34,291 nucleotides of DNA from an uncultured Clostridia bacterium (GCA_946493765.1 CAMMAZ010000028.1:1-34291); one strand, 5' to 3'; counted from the stretch's first letter, positions 7,493 to 15,880 are shown. Notes: generated from the sequence alone by a model not told the origin. Numbers and translations are program-made.

Positions 7493-7930
7493 ATGAAAAT
7501 GTTAATGGAATTGATTCTTTTTGCGGACGATTTTCCGGTTGAAACCGTTGCTCAAGAAATTGGACTACCTGTTATTGAAATAGCTGAAAAAGGAAATATC
7601 CGACTGACTGGACCGGAAAAAACACTTCCAAGAATTGAAGAAACAAGCAGTATTACATTTGCTACAGAATGGATAGAAACGATTGATTTAAATGTTGTGA
7701 TTGAAAAAATGTATAACTTGTTGGCCCCAAAAGAAAACATAATTCGAAAATGCATAGATCTATATGGATTACATGCGAAATTTTGTGCTGTCGTTCATTT
7801 ATCTGAAAATCCAATTCTGCAAATGTCAAAAGAATTTATCTCTTTAGCAGCAAATTTACATGCACAAATAGAATTTGATACTTATCTTGATTATGATGAC
7901 AATGACCGCCCCATTTTACATGCAGAATGA
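7493..7930 (+). CDS. DUF4279-like protein, orphan immunity candidate
   Basis: A 145-residue cytoplasmic protein. Its pattern is an N-terminal strand-rich half ending in ATEWIET, then the helix IDLNVVIEKMYNLLAPKEN, a strand with FCAVVHL, and LSKEF-like QMSKEFISLAANLHAQIEFDTYL. This is the layout of the DUF4279 family, members of which often sit beside polymorphic toxins as immunity proteins. No toxin gene precedes it here; a cassette junction motif does. Ribosome site is AAAAGGCGG. Family assignment is by recognition of pattern, not by search. Confidence 0.68.
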   Translation: MKMLMELILFADDFPVETVAQEIGLPVIEIAEKGNIRLTGPEKTLPRIEETSSITFATEWIETIDLNVVIEKMYNLLAPKENIIRKCIDLYGLHAKFCAVVHLSENPILQMSKEFISLAANLHAQIEFDTYLDYDDNDRPILHAE

Positions 7931-7949
7931 TTGTCGGTTGGTGATAAAT

Positions 7950-8177
7950 ATGGATGATAATATAATCAAAAAACGAATTAATGAGTGGGATCCTGTGAAT
8001 TTATTATCGTTTTCTCCTGAAGATGAATACGATATTGAAATCCAGGAGATATATGATTTGTTCGAAGCGGAAGAAACAAAATTAGGTCTTGTTATATACA
8101 CGGTATTTAAAAATTATTTTGGCGTTTCTTTTACAAAAGACAAAAAAGATTGCTTTTGTGTTGCAAAAAAATATTAA
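7950..8177 (+). CDS. DUF1871-like small protein
   Basis: A 75-residue acidic protein. I chose the ATG at 7950 because the longer reading from 7875 only adds sequence overlapping the upstream gene. The segment INEWDPVNLL, then PEDEYDIEIQEIYDLF matches the DUF1871 family core (eWDP, then DEYd.Ei). Such proteins occur alone or in immunity gene arrays. It starts 20 bases after the DUF4279-like gene and may be co-transcribed. No enzymatic motif. Confidence 0.66.
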   Translation: MDDNIIKKRINEWDPVNLLSFSPEDEYDIEIQEIYDLFEAEETKLGLVIYTVFKNYFGVSFTKDKKDCFCVAKKY

Positions 8178-8229
8178 ACGATATACATACCAATAAACAA
8201 AAAGATAAAAGTTTTGAGGAAAAAAGAAA

Positions 8230-8574
8230 ATGAAAAAATTTATGATTGTTGTAGTTATATTACTTGTTTTATCTCAGATTTTCATGACTTTCTGTTTGTT
8301 AAGCAATAATCAAAAAGCAAAAAGAGAGATAGAGAATATATTTTCATCACAGAAAGTTATTTCAATTTCAGAAACTCCCAAAGTTTATATTTGTCCTAAA
8401 GAAGATGCTGTTGATATATTCAAAGAATTTATGAAGCAAAACGGCTGGGATTATATGGGCAATGAGCAATTAGGTGCCGGCTATGTTTTCTCAAATGGTT
8501 CAGATAGATGTATGTTTATTTTAACCCATGAAAAATTCTATGCTCGTTGGGAATTGGAAAATAATACAAATTAA
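8230..8574 (+). CDS. Small membrane-anchored protein, possible immunity protein
   Basis: A 114-residue protein with one N-terminal hydrophobic segment (about residues 3-26) and a short external domain ending YARWELENNTN. Ribosome site GAGGAAAAAAG precedes the ATG. Family unknown. Size, topology and AT-rich composition resemble the candidate immunity protein at 828-1370, but I see no shared motif. Function is open. Confidence 0.55.
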   Translation: MKKFMIVVVILLVLSQIFMTFCLLSNNQKAKREIENIFSSQKVISISETPKVYICPKEDAVDIFKEFMKQNGWDYMGNEQLGAGYVFSNGSDRCMFILTHEKFYARWELENNTN

Positions 8575-8713
8575 ATGCTTTTCAACTTCATTTTTGAAAC
8601 GTTGTCAAAACCACACTTTTGCACGGCTATATCGCAACATAGTATTCCAAAGGACGCAGAATACAATTCTCTGTGCTAGCGCAAACAAAATGTTCTGCGC
8701 CACAGGGCAAGAC

Positions 8714-9165
8714 AAGTGATCACGAATTATATAGGCAAAACTGCCTGTAAATTAAAAATGGGGGGATTTTCATGAAAACCAAAATTTTATGTTCGCTTTT
8801 AGCAGTACTTTTCACGCTGGCCATAGTGCTGACTGGGTGTGATAAGGCGCCGGAAACAACTTCCGATCACAAAACGACCGCGGCAACCACTGCCTTGACC
8901 ACAACTGCAACAACTGCCAGCACCAGCACATCCGAAAAACCAACAACGACCACTACCGTGACCACAACGACGGCCGCGCCCACAACCACACTGGTGATCA
9001 CAAGCGGCAGTGATGTGATTGTCGTCTACCCACCCTCCCCGCCGGTTGTTGAAGGGGGCGGCGAACCGGAAGGCCCGATCGTTCAAACCGTTGCCGACAA
9101 AAACCCGATCGCCGTGCTTTCTTCCTTTTTTGAAATCGATCTTCCAAAAGACGCCAAGGTGTTGG
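8714..9165 (+). repeat. Long direct repeat, copy 1 (5' flank and first half of lipoprotein gene)
   Basis: From AAGTGATCACGAATTATATAGG through the leader, ribosome site GGGGGGA, signal peptide, Thr-rich linker and the segment up to PKDAKVL, this stretch is almost identical to 14629-15056 apart from linker length changes. The two copies bracket about 5.5 kb. Confidence 0.82.
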
Positions 9166-9563
9166 AATATGAGCATCACACAGAGTATTACGAGGGAGGA
9201 GATTCTACACAAAGTCATATTTACGCTGCAAGACTTTGCATTTCACAGGAACAGCTGCAGCACATACAAGACAGTTTAGCAGAAAGATACTATTCTTACA
9301 TAAAAGATGACGAAGATTCTGAGGAAAGTTTTGCTTCCATGGAACGCGGTGCACAAGATTTCAATATGACGGGTACGTATTATTCTTATCCCTGGCAGAT
9401 TTCTGCCGAGGATGTGCTGGATTTTTTGTATGCCTACCGTCCGGTACAAATTAAAATGGAGGATTATTTTATCGCTACAGATGAACACATGTATATTCTG
9501 ATCACAAAAGAGGATGGGCAATATTATCTTTATTTTGATGGCACCGGCTGCACTGCAAAATAG
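8772..9563 (+). CDS. Lipoprotein with Thr-rich linker, copy 1
   Basis: A 263-residue lipoprotein: signal with lipobox LTGC (Cys about 23), a Thr/Ala-rich linker (about 32-75), a short conserved strand (LVITSGSDVIVVYPPSP), and a C-terminal domain with SSFFEIDLPKDAKVL, a variable middle, then YYSYPW, EDVLDFL, and ITKEDGQYYLYFDGTGC. The paralogue at 14687-15463 is near identical in the first half and at the very end but diverges in the middle of the C-terminal domain. Function unknown; an extracellular binding or immunity role is possible from its setting next to orphan immunity genes. Confidence 0.75.
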   Translation: MKTKILCSLLAVLFTLAIVLTGCDKAPETTSDHKTTAATTALTTTATTASTSTSEKPTTTTTVTTTTAAPTTTLVITSGSDVIVVYPPSPPVVEGGGEPEGPIVQTVADKNPIAVLSSFFEIDLPKDAKVLEYEHHTEYYEGGDSTQSHIYAARLCISQEQLQHIQDSLAERYYSYIKDDEDSEESFASMERGAQDFNMTGTYYSYPWQISAEDVLDFLYAYRPVQIKMEDYFIATDEHMYILITKEDGQYYLYFDGTGCTAK

Positions 9564-9577
9564 AAAGGAAACACAAA

Positions 9578-11293
9578 ATGGGTGTAACAGATATCGATAA
9601 AAATTTGATAAGATATTTTTATTTTGCCTATATCAATGCTGAAAATATTTTCGGCATTGATCCTGTCACCGCATCTCCCGAAAAGCAAAAAGAAATCAGA
9701 AACTGGATCGAAAGCATTTACATAGAAGACGAAAATTTTCCCGGAGAAATTAAAACTTTGATCGAACCTGAGCAAAGCGACTCGGATGTTTTACAGTTTT
9801 TTAAAGCCTGCTGCGAGCAAGCTATGCAAAACGAGACGTTAAAAAAGCAGCAATTTGATCATTTTTCCGCCGCATTGGGTGAAGACGTTAAAAAAGCGCT
9901 TTGGAATTTAATGGAAACAGACATTGACCGCGAAAGCATACAACAAATCGAAAATGATGTTGTGATCGATGTGGATTCTTCCTATTCTTATTCTCGCCGC
10001 TTAATTTTACACAATGCTTCTGGGATTCCGAAAGCGGATGTTGACTGTTTATACTTTGGAAACGGCGCTTTCACCGAACAAAACGGCGTGTATTGCTTAT
10101 CCGGCGAAACCCAAAATTACGAGGATGAATCTGCCGTTCCCTTTACAATTTGTTTTTCCGATGCAACCGTTGAAAATCAGATTTTTAGACTGGATAAAAA
10201 ATGTTTTGACGATACGCCGTGGCAACATCTGCAAACGCTGGCCTGTGAAATGCTGGATAAAGCCGATTTGTTTGAAGAGACGCTGAATGCACGTGAAAAA
10301 GAGATTTTACCGCTTATGGCTGAAATCGAGAAAATGGAGGATTTGGTGGAAATTCCGGAAGAATACAACAACACCAATTTTCCTGTTTTGAAATCCTATA
10401 TCCGGCAATTCGGTTATGATGCCCTTTTGCCATTGCTGGAAAGTTTCGAGCAAAACGACCAGGATGACAAAAAGAAAAGCAGCGCGGCAAAAAAGCTTAT
10501 CGCCAAACTCAATATGCAAAGCTATGAACCCCTCTGGCGATTCATTTATCAAAAAATCGTCGATTCCCAGGAAGGCTATCCTGCAAAACCCGCTGTTTGG
10601 ATCGATCAAGCCGTTTTGGCACAAACGCGAATGGAAATCCAGAAGCAATTGGAGAGATACGGCTACACCGGCACATATCCGGATTTCAGCAAGGAAGGTT
10701 CGCTTCCCGGTATTCATTTGGAAGAGAATTACGACCAGCTCTATTTCGTCGGCATGAAAAAGAATGTGGTCTATTTTATTCACTGCAGTGAGGAATTTTT
10801 TGATGAACACCTAACCGTTGAATTTCTGTGCGGGACAGCGGTGCTGCGCAAAAATGAGACCGTGGAGGATGTTTATGCCTGTCTTTTTAATGCCAAAGGA
10901 CGCCGGTTGTTTCATCAGGTCACCTATGAATCCGGATATAAAACCGAAGAAGGCGACATCGCGTCCGATGATTTGGAAGAACAAATCGCCATTGCAGTTA
11001 AAAAAACCGAACTGAAAAGATTAACGCGCAAAGAAAAAGACCTCTATTATGATGATCCAATACCGGTGTTGAAAACATTTTTAGGTATCTTGCTCTTCGG
11101 CGGCGGACTTTTTGCCATTATCTTGACGGCTGCTGTTTTCCTTCTTTGCATTGTTTTTGTGTGTTTATTGGGGCAGTGGCGGTCTATCCCCGAAATGATT
11201 GCCGAGATACCCTGGCGGCTATTGGTTTTGATTGCATGGATCGGATTTGGCGGCGCCATGGGATTGTTCACCGTTTTGGCAAAGCGAAAATAA
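9578..11293 (+). CDS. Unknown protein with two C-terminal membrane segments
   Basis: A 571-residue protein starting 14 bases after the lipoprotein gene, with ribosome site AGAAAGGAAA. The first 480 residues are hydrophilic, acidic and without signal peptide, so they should lie in the cytoplasm. Two hydrophobic segments follow (about 490-520, VFLLCIVFVCLLG, and about 540-565, LLVLIAWIGFGGAMGLF). A Lys-rich stretch (KRLTRKEKDLYYDD) precedes the membrane part. No family recognised. It could be an immunity protein, or a membrane-linked partner of the lipoprotein. Confidence 0.7.
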   Translation: MGVTDIDKNLIRYFYFAYINAENIFGIDPVTASPEKQKEIRNWIESIYIEDENFPGEIKTLIEPEQSDSDVLQFFKACCEQAMQNETLKKQQFDHFSAALGEDVKKALWNLMETDIDRESIQQIENDVVIDVDSSYSYSRRLILHNASGIPKADVDCLYFGNGAFTEQNGVYCLSGETQNYEDESAVPFTICFSDATVENQIFRLDKKCFDDTPWQHLQTLACEMLDKADLFEETLNAREKEILPLMAEIEKMEDLVEIPEEYNNTNFPVLKSYIRQFGYDALLPLLESFEQNDQDDKKKSSAAKKLIAKLNMQSYEPLWRFIYQKIVDSQEGYPAKPAVWIDQAVLAQTRMEIQKQLERYGYTGTYPDFSKEGSLPGIHLEENYDQLYFVGMKKNVVYFIHCSEEFFDEHLTVEFLCGTAVLRKNETVEDVYACLFNAKGRRLFHQVTYESGYKTEEGDIASDDLEEQIAIAVKKTELKRLTRKEKDLYYDDPIPVLKTFLGILLFGGGLFAIILTAAVFLLCIVFVCLLGQWRSIPEMIAEIPWRLLVLIAWIGFGGAMGLFTVLAKRK

Positions 11294-11336
11294 CAATTTT
11301 GTGCAAATCAAAACACATGGAAAGGTGGACTGGACA

Positions 11337-11780
11337 TTGCATCAACTTCCAATACAGGATTTAACAACGGCTGTTGAAAAAAAACAAATGGACGCCATCA
11401 AAAACGCAGAATGCCTGGGTGTGGTTTTATTATTTTTCTATGTTCTTTTTATTATTGGTATACAACTTGTCGCCTCTTTTGGATGGGCTTTGGCGCTGTG
11501 TTTTATTGGATTGTTTTTTATCTTTATCGGAAATTTCAAAAAATATCGTTTCGTAAAGCCGTTTTCCGCGCTGCGATTCAAACGCGTCGTATTCTTAGAC
11601 AGCGGACTTGCTTTTATCGGTTTTTTACTTGACTTTATTTGCACCTATATTTTGATCGACCCGGCAATGCAGGTTGATGAAAATGAAATTGTTATTGACT
11701 TTATCCTGATCCTGCTTTGCTGCTTGTTTGTGATCCCTACGGTCTTGACAAACAAAAAACTTTCCCATAAAAAGCCGTGA
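11337..11780 (+). CDS. Small multi-pass membrane protein
   Basis: About 147 residues with four hydrophobic segments. I chose the TTG at 11337 because AAAGGTGGA lies 7 bases upstream and the longer reading would overlap the previous gene by about 60 bases; the ATG at 11388 is an alternative. The N-terminal peptide (HQLPIQDLTTAVEKK) is hydrophilic and the C-terminus is Lys-rich (TNKKLSHKKP), which suggests both ends in the cytoplasm. Family unknown. Confidence 0.6.
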   Translation: MHQLPIQDLTTAVEKKQMDAIKNAECLGVVLLFFYVLFIIGIQLVASFGWALALCFIGLFFIFIGNFKKYRFVKPFSALRFKRVVFLDSGLAFIGFLLDFICTYILIDPAMQVDENEIVIDFILILLCCLFVIPTVLTNKKLSHKKP

Positions 11781-11822
11781 TCAAAATTTTAAACAAGATC
11801 GTTTCAAAATGGAGGAAAATGC

Positions 11823-12503
11823 ATGTTGTGCAATGTTCATATTCATATGAATGCATCTTCTGATGAAAGATTTGATGTTACCATTCATCATCAATCAAAA
11901 ACAATGGATGACACAGAAAAAGTCGCTTCCTTTCAGATAGAAAAAAACAAATCTTATGAAGTGTGTATAAAACAGCCGCTGGCAAAAAGCAATTTAAAAC
12001 CGCATCTGATTTTGCTTTATGTATTAACCTGTGTGGTTCAAGGCGTTTTGAATATCATTTTTTTAAATAGCGACAGCGACTGGTATAAAAATATTCGTCC
12101 TTACTGCTTGAAAGCCAAATTTTCTATTTGCTGCGAAAAGGATATGGATATTCACATCACTTATACCAACGCCCAATGCGGTAAATTCAATATATGGTCC
12201 GCCCCCTGCTTTACAATCGACCCGCCTGTTCCGGCAGAGGTTCAATTTATCCCAAATTTACAGGATTTTAAAAACCAATATTTCAACTACGTAAAAAAAA
12301 TTTGCTCCATAGCAATGGTGGGAATCATTTTATTCTCCCTGCTGTTTTTTGCGGGATTAAAAATTGAAAATTTGGCAGCAACGGTTATTCTGCTGATTTT
12401 GATCGCCGCTTTGCTTATGCTGCCTATATGGCTGGCAAAGAAAGAATACAAAAGGCTTAAAAAGTTATATCAATCCTTTTTAAAGCAACAATCTGAAGTT
12501 TAA
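11823..12503 (+). CDS. Unknown membrane protein
   Basis: A 226-residue protein preceded by GGAGG. A hydrophilic N-terminal domain (1-60), one membrane segment (about 62-85, LILLYVLTCVVQGVLNIIF), a Cys-containing external loop (about 86-155), and two close membrane segments (about 160-210) are visible. The C-terminus is Lys-rich. It follows the small membrane protein gene at 11337 by 42 bases and may be in the same transcript. No family recognised. Confidence 0.65.
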   Translation: MLCNVHIHMNASSDERFDVTIHHQSKTMDDTEKVASFQIEKNKSYEVCIKQPLAKSNLKPHLILLYVLTCVVQGVLNIIFLNSDSDWYKNIRPYCLKAKFSICCEKDMDIHITYTNAQCGKFNIWSAPCFTIDPPVPAEVQFIPNLQDFKNQYFNYVKKICSIAMVGIILFSLLFFAGLKIENLAATVILLILIAALLMLPIWLAKKEYKRLKKLYQSFLKQQSEV

Positions 12504-12583
12504 GCGCACCGGATGCCAATAAAGGATACTGCTTGGCATTTCCCAACGCAATCAAAGGCCGATCGAAAAAGAGGGTATGTTTG

Positions 12584-12880
12584 ATGAAAAAATTTTTGAG
12601 ATTAAAATATCCGGCAATTTTTAAAGTAGCCGCTGACGGAATATCCATTGCATTCCCTGATATCCCGGAATGTCTCTCCTGCGCATTTACAAAAAAGCAA
12701 TCTATAATAATGGCGAAAGAAGCTCTTGCATTGGCGCTGCATCATATCAACATCGATAAATTGCCGGCGCAGAAATATCCTGTGAAACGATTTTCTTCTA
12801 AACAGTTTTATATCCGAACCATTGCTGTCAAAATCGGTATCAACGGCAATTATTTATTCGATGAAGATGTCGTGGAATGA
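12584..12880 (+). CDS. HicB-like antitoxin family protein without HicA
   Basis: A 98-residue protein beginning LRLKYPAIFK, followed by DGISIAFPDIPECLSCAF and AKEALALALHHI. This is the N-terminal HicB/DUF1902 fold pattern (a partly degenerate RNase H-like domain). HicB normally neutralises the small mRNA interferase HicA encoded next to it; no HicA-like gene (short, with GSH motif) is visible on either side. The ATG at 12584 was preferred over an upstream reading at 12533 that lacks homology. The C-terminal DNA-binding part typical of many HicB proteins is absent. Confidence 0.72.
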   Translation: MKKFLRLKYPAIFKVAADGISIAFPDIPECLSCAFTKKQSIIMAKEALALALHHINIDKLPAQKYPVKRFSSKQFYIRTIAVKIGINGNYLFDEDVVE

Positions 12881-12918
12881 AGATAATGCTTTCGCATGTG
12901 AAAGGAAGGATACGGTCT

Positions 12919-13503
12919 ATGAATTTAGAAAATTATTTATATGAAAAGGTTCTCCCTGTCATCTAAAGTTGGAAAGACGAGGACATTTATGCAATATCAT
13001 TTTTTGTGTGTTGCAATGAAGAAAATGTCTATAACGGTATTGTCAATTTCCCCGAATTTTCTATTGGATACAACACAGAAGAAAGCTGCAATCACGCGCC
13101 GGCATTGAGCGAAGAACGGTGGAATCTCATATGGGAACGGCAAGGGGAAACCGAAATCATTCAGCCGGCCGCCAACGATGAAGGCGCGGCGGTTCTGCTC
13201 CATTGGTATCAGGAAAACGGAATTGAAAATATTGGGTTTGAAGACGAAGAAACCATGTATGATAAAAACATGAATTATATTGGAAAAGGGCCAGTCGGCT
13301 ATTATGAACTCTTATGTGCTGTTTCCAATGTCGCCAGAAGATTGCAATCAGAAGGGAAAATCGACGCGCAATTCGGGAATATTCCGATCATCGTTCATGA
13401 TTACGAATATCCGTGGTATATTGAGCAAGCAACAAAAAACGCAAACCCGAATGACAAAGCAGCTGTTTTTCTCAAAGCCTTGCAAGCAGGCTTTCCGGAA
13501 TAA
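12919..13503 (+). pseudogene. DUF4303-like gene interrupted by a stop codon
   Basis: The gene begins at 12919 behind AAAGGAAGG, encodes 15 residues (MNLENYLYEKVLPVI), then meets TAA at 12964-12966. The same frame then continues for 178 codons (SWKDEDIYAISFFV, NFPEFSIGYNTEE, RWNLIW, and GFPE at the end). DIYAISFFV followed by YNTEE resembles the DUF4303 family, found among immunity-type proteins. A single change such as CAA to TAA would explain the break. The part from 13006 could only be made from an internal start without a clear ribosome site. Confidence 0.68.
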
Positions 13504-13582
13504 GCAATGGTTTCATCATTTTGAAAAATCCGCTTTGCGCCGCGACGCTTGTTGATAAAAAGATAAGGGGAAGAAACACCGA

Positions 13583-13975
13583 ATGTATTTAGATTTGACA
13601 AAAATATATTTTTATTTTGCGTTTATCGATGAAAAGGATTTTCACTATTTAAATATTATAAACTACCAAATTTATTCAAAAAATGAATTGGAAGAACTCG
13701 TTTTTAAAGAATTATTTGATAAAAAAGATTTTTTGCTCATTCCGCAAATGGATCGGGACGAAATCGCTTTCAATTTTTTAAAAACAAAAAATATCAAGCC
13801 GTTATCCCGGCAAAAGGCATCCAAACCCTTTTTTCATGCCTTTCATTGTTACATGGAAGAGCATCATTTAAAAAGCGAGTGGGAAGATTACGAAAAAAAG
13901 TATTTATTAAAATACGCATCGAACTTTTGCGCAGAAAACCACTTAAAATATACCTGCAAAGAATCAATTTCCTAA
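13583..13975 (+). CDS. Small cytoplasmic protein, weak UPF0158-like pattern
   Basis: A 130-residue protein preceded by AGGGGAAG. The order LLIPQMDRDEIAFNFL, then PFFHAFHCYMEE, EWEDYEKKYLLKYA and AENHLKY is reminiscent of UPF0158 proteins (a DE.iM.dFi helix, FR.FK, eWy.f, aieWL). The match is loose and the N-terminal strand section is different, so the assignment is tentative. It lies 4 bases from the next gene, which suggests co-expression. Confidence 0.58.
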   Translation: MYLDLTKIYFYFAFIDEKDFHYLNIINYQIYSKNELEELVFKELFDKKDFLLIPQMDRDEIAFNFLKTKNIKPLSRQKASKPFFHAFHCYMEEHHLKSEWEDYEKKYLLKYASNFCAENHLKYTCKESIS

Positions 13976-13979
13976 ACCG

Positions 13980-14567
13980 ATGAACAAACAGGAGTTTGAT
14001 AGAATGAAAAAAATGAAAAGGACACCATTTTTAAAGCAACTAAAAAGTTTAGGACTGTATTTTGAAAACATTGTGGATCAACCCTGTTTTTATATTTATT
14101 CTGATCTGCCTTATGCAGAAACCGGGTTTTCTATCGATGCAACCATTCATCAAAAATTAGAATTTTATCAAAATGCCGATCTGTATATGACTTTTATCGC
14201 GCTTTTGATGGATAAATTGAACGAAACGATTGTCTATGCCGGAAGTTTTAACAACGATTCCTCTTTCTATCAAAAGTGGAAAGGTTTAAAACATTATGAC
14301 TGTTTTCGTTTTTTTCAATCGACCTTTCAAAATTATTCTATCTATCAACTTTCTTTTCCCGATGATAAAATTTTACTCAATACCATTTTAGAAAACGGGT
14401 TCAGAGATTTTTCAAACATGCAACTATTTTTGCCGCAATCAAAAACGATAATCAAATTCGATTGTCATATGCAAATCATTTTATTTCCCAAAAATTTTTC
14501 ATCAATGGAACCAACACTCAAAAATCTTTTAAAAAACGATCCTCATCTGCGGTTGACAAAATCTTAA
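13980..14567 (+). CDS. Unknown cytoplasmic protein
   Basis: A 195-residue protein starting 4 bases after the previous gene, in the same probable operon. It has no signal peptide or membrane segment, is rich in Phe, Tyr and Lys, and is AT-rich like the immunity genes. No motif recognised. Ribosome site is not obvious, which is compatible with translational coupling to the previous gene. Confidence 0.6.
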   Translation: MNKQEFDRMKKMKRTPFLKQLKSLGLYFENIVDQPCFYIYSDLPYAETGFSIDATIHQKLEFYQNADLYMTFIALLMDKLNETIVYAGSFNNDSSFYQKWKGLKHYDCFRFFQSTFQNYSIYQLSFPDDKILLNTILENGFRDFSNMQLFLPQSKTIIKFDCHMQIILFPKNFSSMEPTLKNLLKNDPHLRLTKS

Positions 14568-14628
14568 CACGGAGGTGTTCTCCGATGGCTGTGTAAACAA
14601 AACATCCTGCCCTGCGGGGCAATCCGGT

Positions 14629-15056
14629 AAGTGATCACGAATTATATAGGCAAAACTGCCTGTAAATTAAAAATGGGGGGATTTTCATGAAAACCAAAAT
14701 TTTATGTTCGCTTTTGGCAGTACTTTTCACGCTGGCCATAGTGCTGACCGGGTGTGACAAGGCGCCGGAAACCACTTCCGATCGCAAAACGACCGCGCCC
14801 ACAACTACCGCTTTGACCACAACTGCAACGATTGCAAAACCAACGGCAACAGAAAAAACAACGACGGCCGCGCCCACAACCACGCTGGTGATCACAAGCG
14901 GCAGTGATGTGATTGTCGTCTACCCACCCTCCCCGCCGGTTGTTGAAGGGGGCGGCGAACCGGAAGAACCGATCGTTCAAACCGTTGCCGACAAGAACCC
15001 AATTGCCGTGCTTTCTTCCTTTTTTGAAATCGATCTTCCGAAAGACGCCAAGGTGC
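14629..15056 (+). repeat. Long direct repeat, copy 2
   Basis: Counterpart of 8714-9165. It starts at AAGTGATCACGAATTATATAGG directly after a cassette-type junction (CCTGCCCTGCGGGGCAATCCGG) and covers the leader and the first half of the second lipoprotein gene. Confidence 0.82.
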
Positions 15057-15463
15057 TGGACTACAGGCATGAAACAACAGAATATGAGGAGGGAGAGGAT
15101 TTTACAAAAAGCCACATTTACACTTCAAGACTTTGCGTTTCACAACAACAGCTGCAGCAAATACAAGACAGACTGGAAAAAAGATATAGTTCCTATCTGG
15201 GAAATAATGAAGATGCAGAACAAAAAGCTGTTTATAGGGAAGAGTATGCGCGCAATTACAATATGACGGGTGCGTATTATTCTTATCCCTGGAAGATCGA
15301 CGCTCAAGATGTACTGGATGTTTGGCACGCCATCCGTCCGGTGCGAATCCAACAGGGAGACACTTTTATCGCTACAGACGAACAAATGGAAATTCTGATC
15401 ACAAAAGAGGATGGGCAATATTATCTTTATTTTGATGGCACCGGCTGCACTGCAAAGGAATAA
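14687..15463 (+). CDS. Lipoprotein with Thr-rich linker, copy 2
   Basis: A 258-residue paralogue of the gene at 8772-9563. The signal peptide, lipobox LTGC, strand LVITSGSDVIVVYPPSP and segment up to PKDAKVL are the same; the Thr linker is shorter. From DYRHETTEYEEG to VRIQQGDTF the domain diverges, and the last 19 residues (ITKEDGQYYLYFDGTGCTA) are again the same. This pattern of conserved ends and variable middle resembles gene conversion or diversifying change in the middle. Function unknown. Confidence 0.75.
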   Translation: MKTKILCSLLAVLFTLAIVLTGCDKAPETTSDRKTTAPTTTALTTTATIAKPTATEKTTTAAPTTTLVITSGSDVIVVYPPSPPVVEGGGEPEEPIVQTVADKNPIAVLSSFFEIDLPKDAKVLDYRHETTEYEEGEDFTKSHIYTSRLCVSQQQLQQIQDRLEKRYSSYLGNNEDAEQKAVYREEYARNYNMTGAYYSYPWKIDAQDVLDVWHAIRPVRIQQGDTFIATDEQMEILITKEDGQYYLYFDGTGCTAKE

Positions 15464-15524
15464 CCGCTCTATCTTGCATCCCCTGCCAATCCGTCACGGA
15501 CATATAGCAAGTCTGCGGCAATTG

Positions 15525-15767
15525 CAACCACAGCTGCAAAATCAATATCAGGCCATCCGGCGAATGGGAATTGCCTCTTGTTTAGAGATTTTGCGCGTTA
15601 AAACAAACGGGCAGTGGAATATCCAAGAAAGCGATATTCTGGAAGTTTTCCGCTTGATCAGAACGGTTTACCGGGAAGAAAATGACGGCGTCGTCCAGAC
15701 GGACGAATCCATGTATATCCTGCTGGCAAAAGAAAACGGCGCGCAGATTTTAACGACCGTTTCTTAA
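15525..15767 (+). pseudogene. 3' fragment of a third Thr-linker lipoprotein paralogue
   Basis: One frame encodes NGQWNIQESDILEVFRLIRT, then VVQTDESMYILLAKENG, which aligns with the end of the two lipoproteins (PWKIDAQDVLDVWHAIRPV, ATDEQMEILITKEDG). The signal, linker and first half of the domain are missing; upstream lies a junction motif (ATATAGCAAGTCTGCGGC). It is a divergent remnant. Confidence 0.62.
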
Positions 15768-15880
15768 AATAACACCATTACATTTGCAGCGCCAAAAATC
15801 ATCCGGCGGCAGTCGCTGCACCGGCCGTGTTCAACATTTTACCCTTTCCTGCATAAACTGATTGCAGGAGGGATGTGTTT

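Noticed and set aside
12513-12539. ATGCCAA/TTGGCAT stem as a terminator after the membrane protein gene
   Set aside because: The stem is only 7 bp with a 13-base loop and no following T-run.
14635-15115. Minus-strand frames opposite the Thr-linker lipoproteins
   Set aside because: The low-complexity Val/Gly-rich or Cys/Gly/Arg-rich products are the complement of Thr codons. The plus-strand frame has signal peptide, lipobox and paralogue support.
15834-15859. Sporulation sigma-E/K promoter before the LysM-GH18 gene
   Set aside because: AC and CATAAACT are 16 bases apart, which fits, but transcription would start at the ribosome site itself. It is mentioned in the gene entry only.
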